Assembly (NCBI GenBank): GCA_964629975.1
Contig: CAZVUN010000020.1
Coordinates: 1 to 34,626, forward strand
Reading direction: 5' to 3'
Source: G020354085 sp964629975
GTDB lineage: Bacteria; Pseudomonadota; Gammaproteobacteria; Acidiferrobacterales; Sulfurifustaceae
DNA length: 34,626 bases
In this document: positions 8,364 to 15,857 of the stretch, piece by piece
How positions within the stretch are numbered: the stretch's first letter is position 1
Layout: each line of letters opens with the position of its first letter
Notes under the pieces: generated by a model
Seen by the model: only the letters and a program-made list of their open reading frames with translations
Databases searched by the model: none
Told to the model about the DNA's origin: nothing
Translations under genes and position numbers: made by a program

Positions 8364-8620
8364 GTGCCGACGCCGGCGATGCCGCCCGCCATCGCCCCTA
8401 CGTCCTGGCCGGTGTGGAGCAATCCGAGGCGCCTGACGGCGCCAAGGGCCGGTGGTACCGCTACGTGCTGGACAACGGGCGCTGCACCATCACCGGCCTG
8501 CGCCGCGGCTCGGCGCAGACCGTGGCGGACTATGCCACGCAGTACGCCGAACAGCTCAATCTGCGCGGCGTGACCGGACAGTCCGCCTGGACGCCGCGCG
8601 GACGCAAACCGGCCCCGTAA
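8360..8620 (+). CDS. Small conserved-looking protein coupled to the RRM gene
   Basis: An 86-residue protein I cannot assign to a named family. Its core reads GRWYRYVLDNGRCTITGLRRGS, then SAQTVADYATQYAEQLNLR. That suggests two or three beta-strands followed by an amphipathic helix, with an Arg/Pro-rich tail. There is no signal peptide or membrane segment. Start and stop are well defined: the ATG overlaps the RRM stop by ATGA, and the gene ends 13 bp before the left arm of a hairpin terminator. The coupling implies stoichiometric co-expression with the RRM protein, perhaps as a partner or regulator; this is inference from gene order only. Confidence 0.75.
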   Translation: MSADAGDAARHRPYVLAGVEQSEAPDGAKGRWYRYVLDNGRCTITGLRRGSAQTVADYATQYAEQLNLRGVTGQSAWTPRGRKPAP

Positions 8621-8627
8621 CGCGCAC

Positions 8628-8657
8628 AAAAAAAGACCCCGCACTGAGGCGGGGTCT
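8628..8657 (-). terminator. Intrinsic terminator of the cold-shock gene
   Basis: A perfect 9-bp stem, AGACCCCGC (8634-8642) pairing with GCGGGGTCT (8649-8657), encloses a 6-nt loop. On the minus strand the hairpin is followed by a run of seven T, the classic Rho-independent layout for the csp transcript. On the plus strand the sequence after the stem is CTCCTACA, so termination of the RRM operon there would be weaker, although the hairpin may serve both convergent units. Confidence 0.88.
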
Positions 8658-8688
8658 CTCCTACAACCGGTTGTGCGCTACTTGGCGC

Positions 8689-8892
8689 TTAGGCCGGCTG
8701 CACGTTCGTCGCCGACGGACCCTTCGGGCCCTGCTCGATGTTGAACGTCACCTTCTGGCCTTCGGCCAGCGACTTGAAGCCGCTGCCGGCAATGGCGGAA
8801 TGATGCACGAACACATCCTTGCCGCCGTCGCTCGGGGTGATGAAGCCGAAGCCCTTGGCGTCGTTGAACCACTTGACTGTACCTGTAGCCAT
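8689..8892 (-). CDS. cspA: CspA-family cold-shock protein
   Basis: A 67-residue cold-shock domain protein, the normal length. RNP1 is KGFGFI (13-18) and RNP2 is VFVHH (27-31). The opening TGTVKWFND and closing GPSATNVQPA are canonical. It is a single-stranded nucleic-acid chaperone that melts RNA structure. The ATG at 8892 is preceded by AGAGGTG at suitable spacing. The gene has its own terminator and a conspicuously AT-rich leader upstream, as is usual for cspA-type genes. It converges on the RRM operon, so two RNA-binding protein genes share one terminator region. Confidence 0.97.
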   Translation of the reverse strand: MATGTVKWFNDAKGFGFITPSDGGKDVFVHHSAIAGSGFKSLAEGQKVTFNIEQGPKGPSATNVQPA

Positions 8893-9027
8893 TAGAAATA
8901 CACCTCTGTGAGTTGATGTTGCGATGAATTGCAGATCGTTCCTGAAAGCGAAATTACGGGAGTGGCTTCCGAAACAACAGGAGGAGTACTTCCGAACTGA
9001 CTACGAGGAATGCACTGCAATGGCGTC
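8893..9027 (-). promoter_or_regulatory. Probable long 5' leader of the cold-shock gene
   Basis: This stretch is clearly richer in A and T than the surrounding DNA and contains no credible ORF. It sits directly upstream of the csp start. Long structured leaders that act as thermosensors or stability elements are known for cspA in Escherichia coli. I see no exact cold-box sequence, so a thermosensor role is an inference from position and composition. Confidence 0.4.
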
Positions 9028-9056
9028 ACTATACACGAAGTTGTGCGAATTGCTAG
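9028..9056 (-). promoter_or_regulatory. Candidate sigma-70 promoter of the cold-shock gene
   Basis: On the minus strand TATAGT (9033-9028) is a good -10 hexamer. The upstream -35 position at 17-nt spacing (CTAGCA) is poor, so promoter strength would depend on other contacts. It would give a leader of about 130 nt. Confidence 0.3.
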
Positions 9057-9080
9057 TGCTAACGGGGGTCGCCCCTGCGC

Positions 9081-9428
9081 TCACACGCCGTAGCGCATGC
9101 GCGTGCCGTACAGCAGCGACAGCGTGATCTCCGCCGGGGACAGGGCCTTGGGGAACAGGGTGCCGGAGATCCGGGCACCATTGATGCTCGCGCCCTCGAG
9201 AACGGCCTCCGACAGGTCAACACCGCGCAGATCGGCCTGGCGGAAGTAACAGCCGCTCAGGTCGAGCCCCCGGGCATCCAGCCCGCGCAGGTCGATACCG
9301 CGAAAGTCGCAGTCACGCATGTCGATCTTCTCGCCGAGCTTCTTGCGATCGTTGAAATCCTTGATGCGTCCTTCGCGCAGCAGCTTGTACAGCGGATCGC
9401 TGCCGCTGTTGATGGGCTTGAGTGCCAT
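9081..9428 (-). CDS. Pentapeptide-repeat protein
   Basis: A 115-residue protein with a run of pentapeptide repeats of the A(D/N)LXX type. Central residues include CDFRG, IDLRG, LDARG, LDLSG, CYFRQ, ADLRG, VDLSE, AVLEG and ASING, which would form a short right-handed quadrilateral beta-helix. An N-terminal segment (DPLYKLLREGRIKDFNDRKK) and a C-terminal helix (SPAEITLSLLYGTRMRYG) flank the repeats. It has no signal peptide. The function of this short family is unknown. The number of coils is too small for a DNA-mimic of the Qnr type, so no such role should be assumed. Confidence 0.88.
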   Translation of the reverse strand: MALKPINSGSDPLYKLLREGRIKDFNDRKKLGEKIDMRDCDFRGIDLRGLDARGLDLSGCYFRQADLRGVDLSEAVLEGASINGARISGTLFPKALSPAEITLSLLYGTRMRYGV

Positions 9429-9916
9429 GGCCGTCCCCGGGGCGCGGTGCGCTGGTTGCCTGCATCAAGTATAGGCAGCCACCCGCGATCCGGTACCCAT
9501 GACTTCACGCCGGACACGCAACCCCCATCCGCGCGCGGCGGCGGCAGCTGATTCCTGAGCGCGCAGCGACCCGGCCCCGCCACCTGGGCACCGCGCGCCC
9601 CCGGTCCAGGCCTTGCCACGGGCCGCGCCGGCACAGGCATCGCCCGCGCCTTCGACCCGGCCGCCGACGACGGGTCGATGACCTGTCCACGGTTGTCGCG
9701 CCCCACAGCCAGACTCACATTGACGCGCCCCGCACCGGATGGCGGTTGCGCGCCGGGCGCGGCCGCATGGGGCACGAGATTCGCGCGGCGCCTATCCTCG
9801 CGCAAAGAAAAACCGGCGCGGGTAGCGCCAGCCACTCCGCGAACACCGCCGCGCGGCAGACCCGGCGCAGGGCAGCTACGGTTGCCACGACCCTGGCAAC
9901 CGCTGCGCCCGATGCG
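9429..9916. other. Intergenic region without a recognisable gene
   Basis: Nearly 490 bp in which long open frames exist on both strands because of the GC content, but none shows a family signature, a good ribosome-binding site or normal amino-acid composition. It should contain the promoter of the pentapeptide gene. A degenerate gene cannot be excluded. Confidence 0.4.
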
Positions 9917-10366
9917 TTATCCGAGCAGTCGGCCGAGCCGATGCCGCCGTTTTGGCTTGAGGCCCTTGGCGGCCTGCTCCGCGGTCTCGATGCCACCCGC
10001 GATACCGCGCGCGATATTGCGATAGAGCTTCTTGGCCGCCTTGCTGGCGGCATGCGAGGCGCGCACCTTCGCGAGCGCCGCACGCGCGGCAGTCAGCTCC
10101 TTCTGCACACGCCGGTGCGCGGCCGACGCCACGGCGCGCGCCCGCCTGGTCTGCGCGCGCTCGACGCGCGCGAGCGCCTCGCGCGCACGTTCGGCGGACT
10201 GCGTGGCGGCCTTTGCCGCGCTCGCCAGCTCCTTGTCCGTGGTGTCGATCGCCTTTTCGACGGCCTTGCCCCACGCGGCAATCGCCTTCGCCGCCGCCGC
10301 CTCGGCAGAGGAAACCGCCTGCAACGCGGCACGCGCGGCCGCGGAACGCTTTCTCAGAAATGGCAT
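9917..10366 (-). CDS. Basic Ala/Lys/Arg-rich helical protein of unknown function
   Basis: A 149-residue protein dominated by Ala, Lys, Arg and Glu, without cysteine. It appears to be almost entirely helical (AEAAAAKAIAAWGKAVEKAI, SAERAREALARVERAQTRRA), then shifts to a basic, Gly-containing tail (KPKRRHRLGRLLG). The start at ATG 10366 (MPFLRKR) has AGGAG upstream at about 7 nt. The composition is compatible with a histone H1-like nucleoid protein, a phasin-like amphipathic protein or a coiled-coil scaffold; I cannot choose between them. It follows the S8 protease gene by about 85 bp in the same direction. Confidence 0.72.
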   Translation of the reverse strand: MPFLRKRSAAARAALQAVSSAEAAAAKAIAAWGKAVEKAIDTTDKELASAAKAATQSAERAREALARVERAQTRRARAVASAAHRRVQKELTAARAALAKVRASHAASKAAKKLYRNIARGIAGGIETAEQAAKGLKPKRRHRLGRLLG

Positions 10367-10451
10367 GGCATGACTCCTCGCTGTGGTTGCGGACCGGGGG
10401 ACTATACCACCCGCCGCGCCGCTCCGGTCGCGCACTGCGCCTGACCGGACC

Positions 10452-12749
10452 TCAGCGCAAGTGCCCCTGCCACACGAGGGCGAAGGGCTGCGGACCCTGC
10501 GGTACGTTCGAACCGACCACCTCGATCGTCCACTCGCCCACGACCGGCGCGGGCACGTGCACGACCTCGACGTTGTTGCGGGCATCCAGGCTCAGGCCGC
10601 CGGCGGGCTGGTTGCCGACATGGCGCACGCCAGCGGGATCGGTAACGATGAGGTTCAGGTTGTTGACCAGGGCGGGTCCGGGGTAGTCGCTGTACGCCAG
10701 CACCACGCGCAGCGCCACCTGACCGGACTTCACCTTGACCGTGTAACGGCGCGCGTCGCCGGTGCGCAGGCCCGGCTTGAGATCACGGAACTCGCTGCGT
10801 GTCGGGGCCGGCGGCGCGAGCACCGCATCGACGTTGACCCGCCCAAAGCCCTGCTGATTGTCGAGCAGCGCGTTTGCCGGGCCATAGCCGGCCAGACGCT
10901 GTGCGCCGGCGACCAGCGCGGCCTTGAGCAGCGCGGCGCTCGGACTCGCCAGGCGCTTCTGCCGGCGCAGATACTCGCGAATGAGGCCGACCGCGCCGGC
11001 CACGAGCGGCGTTGCCATGCTGGTGCCGCCCATGTGGAAGTACAGGCGGCTCGGCGGAAACGCCGCCCACGCCTGGTTGTTGGCCGCGATCCGGGTGGAG
11101 CGCGTCGAGAGGATGAAGGTGCCGGGCGCGACCACCTCGGGCTTGGTGCGGCCGTCGCGGGTGGGGCCGCGGCTGCTGAACGCCACGACCTGGTCGCTGT
11201 CGTCGGCCATCGGATCGTTGCGGTATGGCGCCACCGGGTAGTCCTGCGGCCACCACTTGCCGTAGGTCTCGCCGTTGAAGTTGGCGCGCCGGTTCTCGCA
11301 CGCGCCGACGGTAATGCAGTTCTTGGCCGTGCCCGGCGAGGTGACGCTCATGGGATTGACCTTGCCGTCGCCGTCCGCGTCTGTGCCGTCGTTGCCGGCC
11401 GCCACCACGACGCAGAACGTGCGGTGCTTCCACACGAAGCGGTCGAGCTGCTCGCATTGCTCGTCGTACTCCCCGGCGTCACCGCCGCCCCAGGAGTTGG
11501 AATGGATGCGCGCGCCCTTGCGGTAGGCATCGGCGAACAGGACCGTGAGGTCCGCCGGGATGCCGGCCAGCAGATAGCGCCCGTAGTACTGGGCATCGCC
11601 CGGATTGCGCCAGTCGAGCTCCTGCTCGACGGCCTGGAACACGAGGCGCGCCCCGTGCGCCAGTCCCCGAATGAGGCCGCGCGTTCCGGCCAGGCCGCGG
11701 CTCGCGGCACCGCTGCCCAGCACCGAACCGGCGACATGGGTGCCGTGACCGCTGTCGAGGTCGGCCGGGCCGTCGTCCCCGCCGGGATTCCTTATATAGG
11801 CATCGAAGTCAGGCGTAATCGGGTAGCTCTTGATCCACGCCAGGCGCCCGGCAAAATCGGCATGCATGGTGGCGGCATTGCCGGTATCGATGCCGGTGTC
11901 GCACACCGCGATGATCTCGCCCTTGCCGCTCAGTCCCAGGCTGTTGCTGGCGAGACTGCGCGCCGTGCCCATGATGCCCGCCGCAACGTCGTTACTCGGA
12001 CGCTTGAGGGCACGCGCGCGTATCGCCCGCACGCCATGGACGGCGGACAGCCGTTCGAGCTGGCGCGCGCTGGCCGCCGGCGCCGCGATGATCGCCACGC
12101 GCACCTTGGGATCGCTCGCCAGCACCTTGAAGCCGAGCCGGCGAATCGCGCCGAGCCCGCCACGCATGTCCTCGGCCCCGAAGAACTCGACGGTGAACAC
12201 CCCGGGACGTTTGCGGGTACGCGGCAAGGCGGCACGTGCCGCCGCCTTCGTCGGCAACGCCAGCCCCGGCGCCAGGCGCGCGCGATGCGGCAGATGCCCG
12301 ACCCAGCGCACCGCCGGCAGCGCGGCGATGCGTGCGCGCTGCTTGTCGTTGGCGCGCACCACGTAGGCGAAGTTCCCGTACGGCGCACGCGGCTCGCCAC
12401 CGGCCTGCTTGACCGCCTTGAGCCAGGCGCCCTTGATCGGGCCGATGAACTGCACCAGGTAATGGTGCTTGCCGGGCGGCAGGCGCTTGACGTCGCGGTA
12501 CGCCGGGTGGGCGCGCGTCTTGCCGGCGCTGTCCACACGCGGGCGCGCGGTGTCGATGCGGCGCTCGCCGGTCTCGATGGTGTAGAGCGCCGTGATGTCC
12601 TCGACCGGATAGCGGCGCGCGATCGCCTTGGCGGTGTTCGCCGACACCTGCAGCAGAATGAACGCCGCGTAGCGCTCGATGACCTTGTGCGTCTTGGCCA
12701 GCGCGGCCTGCGACGTGCGGTCGCAGAAAACCTTGATGATCCTGTCCAT
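10452..12749 (-). CDS. S8 family (subtilisin-like) serine peptidase
   Basis: A 765-residue subtilase. The catalytic triad is Asp284 (AVCDTGID), His335 (DSGHGTHVAGS) and Ser577 (GGTSMATP), with the oxyanion Asn in VVAAGNDGTDADGDG. Before the catalytic domain lies a region of about 270 residues with no signal peptide, beginning MDRIIKVFCDRTSQ. After it comes a beta-rich C-terminal domain ending GEWTIEVVGSNVPQGPQPFALV, similar to pre-peptidase C-terminal or P-like domains. The ATG at 12749 is preceded by GGAGG. The lack of a visible export signal is odd for a protein with such a C-terminal domain; it may be intracellular or exported by another route. Confidence 0.93.
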   Translation of the reverse strand: MDRIIKVFCDRTSQAALAKTHKVIERYAAFILLQVSANTAKAIARRYPVEDITALYTIETGERRIDTARPRVDSAGKTRAHPAYRDVKRLPPGKHHYLVQFIGPIKGAWLKAVKQAGGEPRAPYGNFAYVVRANDKQRARIAALPAVRWVGHLPHRARLAPGLALPTKAAARAALPRTRKRPGVFTVEFFGAEDMRGGLGAIRRLGFKVLASDPKVRVAIIAAPAASARQLERLSAVHGVRAIRARALKRPSNDVAAGIMGTARSLASNSLGLSGKGEIIAVCDTGIDTGNAATMHADFAGRLAWIKSYPITPDFDAYIRNPGGDDGPADLDSGHGTHVAGSVLGSGAASRGLAGTRGLIRGLAHGARLVFQAVEQELDWRNPGDAQYYGRYLLAGIPADLTVLFADAYRKGARIHSNSWGGGDAGEYDEQCEQLDRFVWKHRTFCVVVAAGNDGTDADGDGKVNPMSVTSPGTAKNCITVGACENRRANFNGETYGKWWPQDYPVAPYRNDPMADDSDQVVAFSSRGPTRDGRTKPEVVAPGTFILSTRSTRIAANNQAWAAFPPSRLYFHMGGTSMATPLVAGAVGLIREYLRRQKRLASPSAALLKAALVAGAQRLAGYGPANALLDNQQGFGRVNVDAVLAPPAPTRSEFRDLKPGLRTGDARRYTVKVKSGQVALRVVLAYSDYPGPALVNNLNLIVTDPAGVRHVGNQPAGGLSLDARNNVEVVHVPAPVVGEWTIEVVGSNVPQGPQPFALVWQGHLR

Positions 12750-12829
12750 GCCCTCGTCCTCCGTGTCGCGTGCGTTGTGGCCGGACCGATTCTACGCCCG
12801 CTGGCGGACGGCAACGCAAGGCCACCGCG

Positions 12830-13452
12830 TTACATGCGCGAACCACCCGGCGCAATGATGTCGCGCGCGCCTCGGCATCGCTCGCCGCCCCACGGATAAA
12901 GCCGCGGGATGTAGAGTGTGAGGAAGATCGCGATGCCGATGGCTGCCAGCCCGCCCACGATGAACAGTGTCCACGAATCCGGCTTGATGGCGCCCAGCGC
13001 AACAATCAGGAACAGCATCGGCAAATCGAGAAAGTGCGTGAACGTCGGCACGTTCTCGGCGCGGGCCCGCTCGAGCGCGGGCGTGAAACCGCCGGTTCCC
13101 AGCGCATCGCGCGTCAGACGCCGCAACCGCAGGAAGTCGAGGCGCGTGACGGTATCGCCTTCGATGAACTCAAAAGCGAACAGGAACACCATGCCAGCGA
13201 GCCACGGCAACTTGACGAAGCCCCAGCCGCCGAAGAACTCGACGATCAGCCAGCTGCCGGACGCCAGCAACAGCACCGCCCCGGCACCACCACACCGTCC
13301 TGGAACAGCGCGATGTTTCGCGCCACCTCGGCGAACGGCGGCAACGCGCGCACTTGCCGGGTGCGCATATCCGACAACCAAACGCCGATCAGCCCGCTGC
13401 CGATCAGGATGGCGCCGGGCACGTGGAGGAACTTGCGCATTGGGTAGGTCAT
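12830..13452 (-). pseudogene. DUF2269-type integral membrane protein, frameshifted
   Basis: Two overlapping frames together make one membrane protein. The first starts at ATG 13452 after an excellent AAGGAG and reads MTYPMRKFLHVPGAILIGSG to ALFQDGVVVPG. The second continues AVLLLASGSWLIVEFFGGWG, FEFIEGDTVTRLDFLRLRR and a final TM helix. The total length of 623 nt is one base short of an intact 208-codon frame. Adding one G to the GGGG run on the minus strand (plus-strand CCCC at 13279-13282) restores a continuous protein. It has about four TM segments and resembles DUF2269 proteins of unknown function. It may be a sequencing error rather than a true pseudogene. Confidence 0.75.
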
Positions 13453-13576
13453 CGGCAGCTCCTTGGGGGCACGGGTGCGCCGCAGCGACGCAGCGGACCG
13501 TCATCAATCATTCACTGTTCTGTCATCTTCCCGTTGCACCCGCTGCGCAAAGTGGCCCGCATTCAACATCCAGGCA

Positions 13577-14113
13577 ATGGCGTTGGCGATATCACACACT
13601 CTGCTGGAACGCGCGTGGGCGGCCGAGGCCCGCATCTGCGTCGTCTCCAACCGCGCCTGCCACTGGCCGGCGATTGCCGGTTTCTTCGCCGCCATCAGCC
13701 GCCTGGGTAACGGTGTCTTCTGGTACGTGCTGATGGCGCTGCTGCCTGTACTGTACGGCCCGGCGGCCGTCCCGGTGACACTGCGCATGGGGCTGGCCGC
13801 CCTCGTCGGAGTGTTGATCTACAAGGCGCTCAAGGCGCGCACCGCGCGCTCGCGGCCGTACTCGGTACTGCGCGGAATCGACCTGATCGAACGCCCGCTC
13901 GATGCCGGCAGCTTTCCTTCCGGCCACACCCTGCACGCCGTGAGCTTCACCGTGATCGCCACGGCCGCGTACCCCGAGCTCGCCTGGCTGCTGGCGCCGT
14001 TTGCGGCGCTCATCGCGCTGTCACGCCTGGTGCTCGGCCTGCACTACCCGAGCGACGTGCTGGCCGGTGCGGCGATCGGCCTGGCGATCGCGCAGACGGC
14101 ACTGCGCGTCTAG
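13577..14113 (+). CDS. PAP2 family membrane phosphatase
   Basis: A 178-residue integral membrane phosphatidic-acid-phosphatase type 2 protein. All three active-site motifs are visible: KARTARSRPY (KX6RP), FPSGHTLH (PSGH) and SRLVLGLHYPSD (SRX5HX3D). They are spread between about five predicted TM helices. The likely reaction is dephosphorylation of a lipid phosphate such as phosphatidate or undecaprenyl pyrophosphate on the periplasmic side. The start is placed at ATG 13577; the frame continues upstream, but that part looks non-coding and crowds the divergent DUF2269 promoter. Its stop shares a CTAG with the stop of the convergent tautomerase gene. Confidence 0.92.
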   Translation: MALAISHTLLERAWAAEARICVVSNRACHWPAIAGFFAAISRLGNGVFWYVLMALLPVLYGPAAVPVTLRMGLAALVGVLIYKALKARTARSRPYSVLRGIDLIERPLDAGSFPSGHTLHAVSFTVIATAAYPELAWLLAPFAALIALSRLVLGLHYPSDVLAGAAIGLAIAQTALRV

Positions 14114-14310
14114 CCGCGCTGCCGGCGCACCGTCACGCTTTCACCGCCTACACCCCAGTTGTCGGTGTCCACTTCATCAATGATGACGAAGGTGGTTTTG
14201 GGGTTCTTGCCGAGCACTTCGGCGAGCAGATCGGTCACACCCTTGATCAGTCTGGCCTTCTGCTCGGCCGTTGCGCCGTCTTTGGTAATCTTGATGTTCA
14301 CGTAGGGCAT
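14110..14310 (-). CDS. 4-oxalocrotonate tautomerase-like enzyme
   Basis: A 66-residue member of the tautomerase superfamily. It starts MPYVNIKITKDGATAEQKA, so after Met removal Pro1 is the general base, and continues LIKGVTDLLAEVLGKNPKTTFVIIDEVDTDNWGVGGESV, which is the standard beta-alpha-beta subunit. An Arg at position 11 typical of 4-OT is not obvious (Lys10/Asp11 instead), so the activity may differ from true 4-oxalocrotonate tautomerase. The start is well supported by GGGAG upstream. It lies 48 bp after the Bcp peroxiredoxin gene, probably in the same transcript. Confidence 0.93.
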   Translation of the reverse strand: MPYVNIKITKDGATAEQKARLIKGVTDLLAEVLGKNPKTTFVIIDEVDTDNWGVGGESVTVRRQRG

Positions 14311-14358
14311 GTCCGCTCCCGGGAGCTCACGTGGGTCCCACCGCCGATCGCACCGCGC

Positions 14359-14826
14359 TCAACCCAGTTGCCGCACCTTCTCCAGCATCGCCTGCGCATG
14401 GCCGTCGGCCGTGACGTTGTACAGCGCCGCGCGCAACGTGCCGTGCTTGTCGATGAGGAAGGTCGAGCGCACGATGCCCATCTTCTTCACGCCGTCCTTT
14501 TCCTTTTCCTGCCACACGCCGTAGCGCTCGCACAGCTCGCCGCTTGTGTCGGCCAGCAGGTCGAGCCTGAGCCCGTACTTGTCGATGAAGGCCTGATGGC
14601 TCGCACAGCTGTCCTTGCTCACGCCGATCACCACGGCATCGCGCTTGGCGAATTCCGGGGCCAGGGCCGTGAACTGGTTTGCCTCGACGGTGCAGCCGGG
14701 CGTGTCGTCCTTGGGGTAAAAGTACAGCACCACGTGTTTCTTGCCCCTGTAGTCCGCCAGGGCAACCGGCTGGTTGTGCTGATTGGGCGCACGGAAGTCG
14801 GGCGCGGGCTGATTGGCTGTTAGCAT
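14359..14826 (-). CDS. bcp: Thioredoxin-dependent thiol peroxidase, Bcp/PrxQ family
   Basis: A 155-residue peroxiredoxin that reduces hydroperoxides. The peroxidatic Cys45 lies in the conserved FYPKDDTPGCTVEANQF. The position five residues later, which holds the resolving Cys in E. coli Bcp, is Asn50 here. Cys74 (SKDSCASH) and Cys99 (GELCERYGVW) are the only other candidates, so this is either an alternative 2-Cys or a 1-Cys form. The ATG at 14826 has GGAGG at about 5 nt; the longer open frame adds residues without homology. It is followed by the tautomerase gene, and the thiol theme continues with the divergent glutaredoxin gene. Confidence 0.95.
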   Translation of the reverse strand: MLTANQPAPDFRAPNQHNQPVALADYRGKKHVVLYFYPKDDTPGCTVEANQFTALAPEFAKRDAVVIGVSKDSCASHQAFIDKYGLRLDLLADTSGELCERYGVWQEKEKDGVKKMGIVRSTFLIDKHGTLRAALYNVTADGHAQAMLEKVRQLG

Positions 14827-15025
14827 GCTGCCTCCGAATCGGGTCGGCGAGTCGCTGCGCAACCTGCGCCGCTAGCTCGCCGGTTGCGAGACACCGACAT
14901 TACGCACTCGCCGGGGAGCATGCAACCACACGAATCGCGGGTTCAGCGAAGCCCGCGGCACACGTCGGCAGGCACATGACCGGGTGTTATCATGCGCCCC
15001 GCCACCTGTCGCCAGGAAGTTGTCC

Positions 15026-15415
15026 ATGAAGACCTTGGTCCGGCTGTTCTTCAAGACCGTGCGCCTCGTGCTCGGGCCGATACTGCTGTTCGCCGACTGG
15101 ATCACGACGCCCAGGGGACGGGTGCGCGACGCCGCGGCCCAGCAGGCAGTCGACGACGCCACGCGCCAGATGACGCTGTATCAGTTCAAGACCTGCCCGT
15201 TCTGCATGAAGGTGCGGCGCACCGCCAAACGCCTGTCGCTCACCATCGCAACGCGCGACGCCCAGCACGATGCCGACGCGCGTGCCGAGTTGTTGCAGGC
15301 CACCGGCAGGGTGCAAGTCCCAACCCTGAAGATCGTTGGCCCCGACGGCGCCGTGAGCTGGATGTCGGAGTCCGACAAGATCGTGCACTACCTGCAGGAA
15401 CGCTTCGGCGCATAA
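15026..15415 (+). CDS. Membrane-anchored glutaredoxin-like protein
   Basis: A 129-residue protein with one N-terminal hydrophobic segment (about residues 11-23, TVRLVLGPILLFA) followed by a glutaredoxin domain. The dithiol motif is Cys57-Pro-Phe-Cys60 in LYQFKTCPFCMKVRR; the cis-Pro region is VQVPTLKIV, and the C-terminal glutathione-site residues lie in WMSESDKIVHYLQ. A CPFC site with a membrane anchor is a recognised proteobacterial type. The start at ATG 15026 is preceded by AGGA. The topology is probably N-in with the redox domain in the cytoplasm, given the basic residues on both sides; this is uncertain. Confidence 0.92.
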   Translation: MKTLVRLFFKTVRLVLGPILLFADWITTPRGRVRDAAAQQAVDDATRQMTLYQFKTCPFCMKVRRTAKRLSLTIATRDAQHDADARAELLQATGRVQVPTLKIVGPDGAVSWMSESDKIVHYLQERFGA

Positions 15416-15455
15416 CCGGGCGGCGCACCGACCGCGCTGGGCGCGCCCGCGGCCC

Positions 15456-15719
15456 ATGTTACCGATTCACCGACTGCTCGCCCGAATCCGCTGGGACCCG
15501 CGTTTCGGCCGCGGCCGGTATGCGCTCGGCTATTTCGACCGCATCGCGCGCCGCATCCTGATCGTGCCGTTCGAGACGGTGCGCTTTCCGGCCGAGGCGC
15601 CGGGGACGTTCGAGCTCTGGGACGAAGACGGCGTGTTGCACCGCATCCCCTTCCACCGCGTGCGGCGCGTGTACCGTGACGGACGCATCATCTGGGAACG
15701 CCACCCGCCGGGTGACTGA
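15456..15719 (+). CDS. DUF504 (MJ1316-type) domain protein
   Basis: An 87-residue protein matching DUF504/MJ1316. It shows the RIRWDPRF opening, GYFDRIARR, the VPFETVRF segment, and the C-terminal IPFHRVRRVYRDGRIIWER. The domain has been proposed to recognise RNA ends (cyclic phosphate) and is widespread in Archaea and scattered in Bacteria. It has no membrane segment or signal. It lies 40 bp downstream of the glutaredoxin gene in the same direction, so co-transcription is likely, but no functional link is apparent. Confidence 0.85.
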   Translation: MLPIHRLLARIRWDPRFGRGRYALGYFDRIARRILIVPFETVRFPAEAPGTFELWDEDGVLHRIPFHRVRRVYRDGRIIWERHPPGD

Positions 15720-15857
15720 AGGCGTTGCCCATCCCCGATCTGCACTACCGGCATGGCCGCGATCGCCGGGCGGCCTGCAAGACCGTGCTTGCGGCCGTCC
15801 CTGTGGCAGGCATCCCCAGCCCGCACCGACTACTGCCTGTGAGGTCATCGCGGCGCA

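Noticed and set aside
9257..9835. Possible extra gene upstream of the pentapeptide gene (minus strand)
   Set aside because: The frame overlaps the pentapeptide gene, is rich in Arg, Pro and Ala, and has no ribosome-binding site or family signal.
10383..12899. An 838-codon open frame antisense to the S8 protease gene
   Set aside because: The opposite strand encodes a complete subtilase with its triad; the long frame is a codon-bias artefact.
13279..13300. Programmed -1 frameshifting in the DUF2269-like gene
   Set aside because: There is no X-XXY-YYZ slippery heptamer in the right frame; a single missing G in a G run explains the break more simply.
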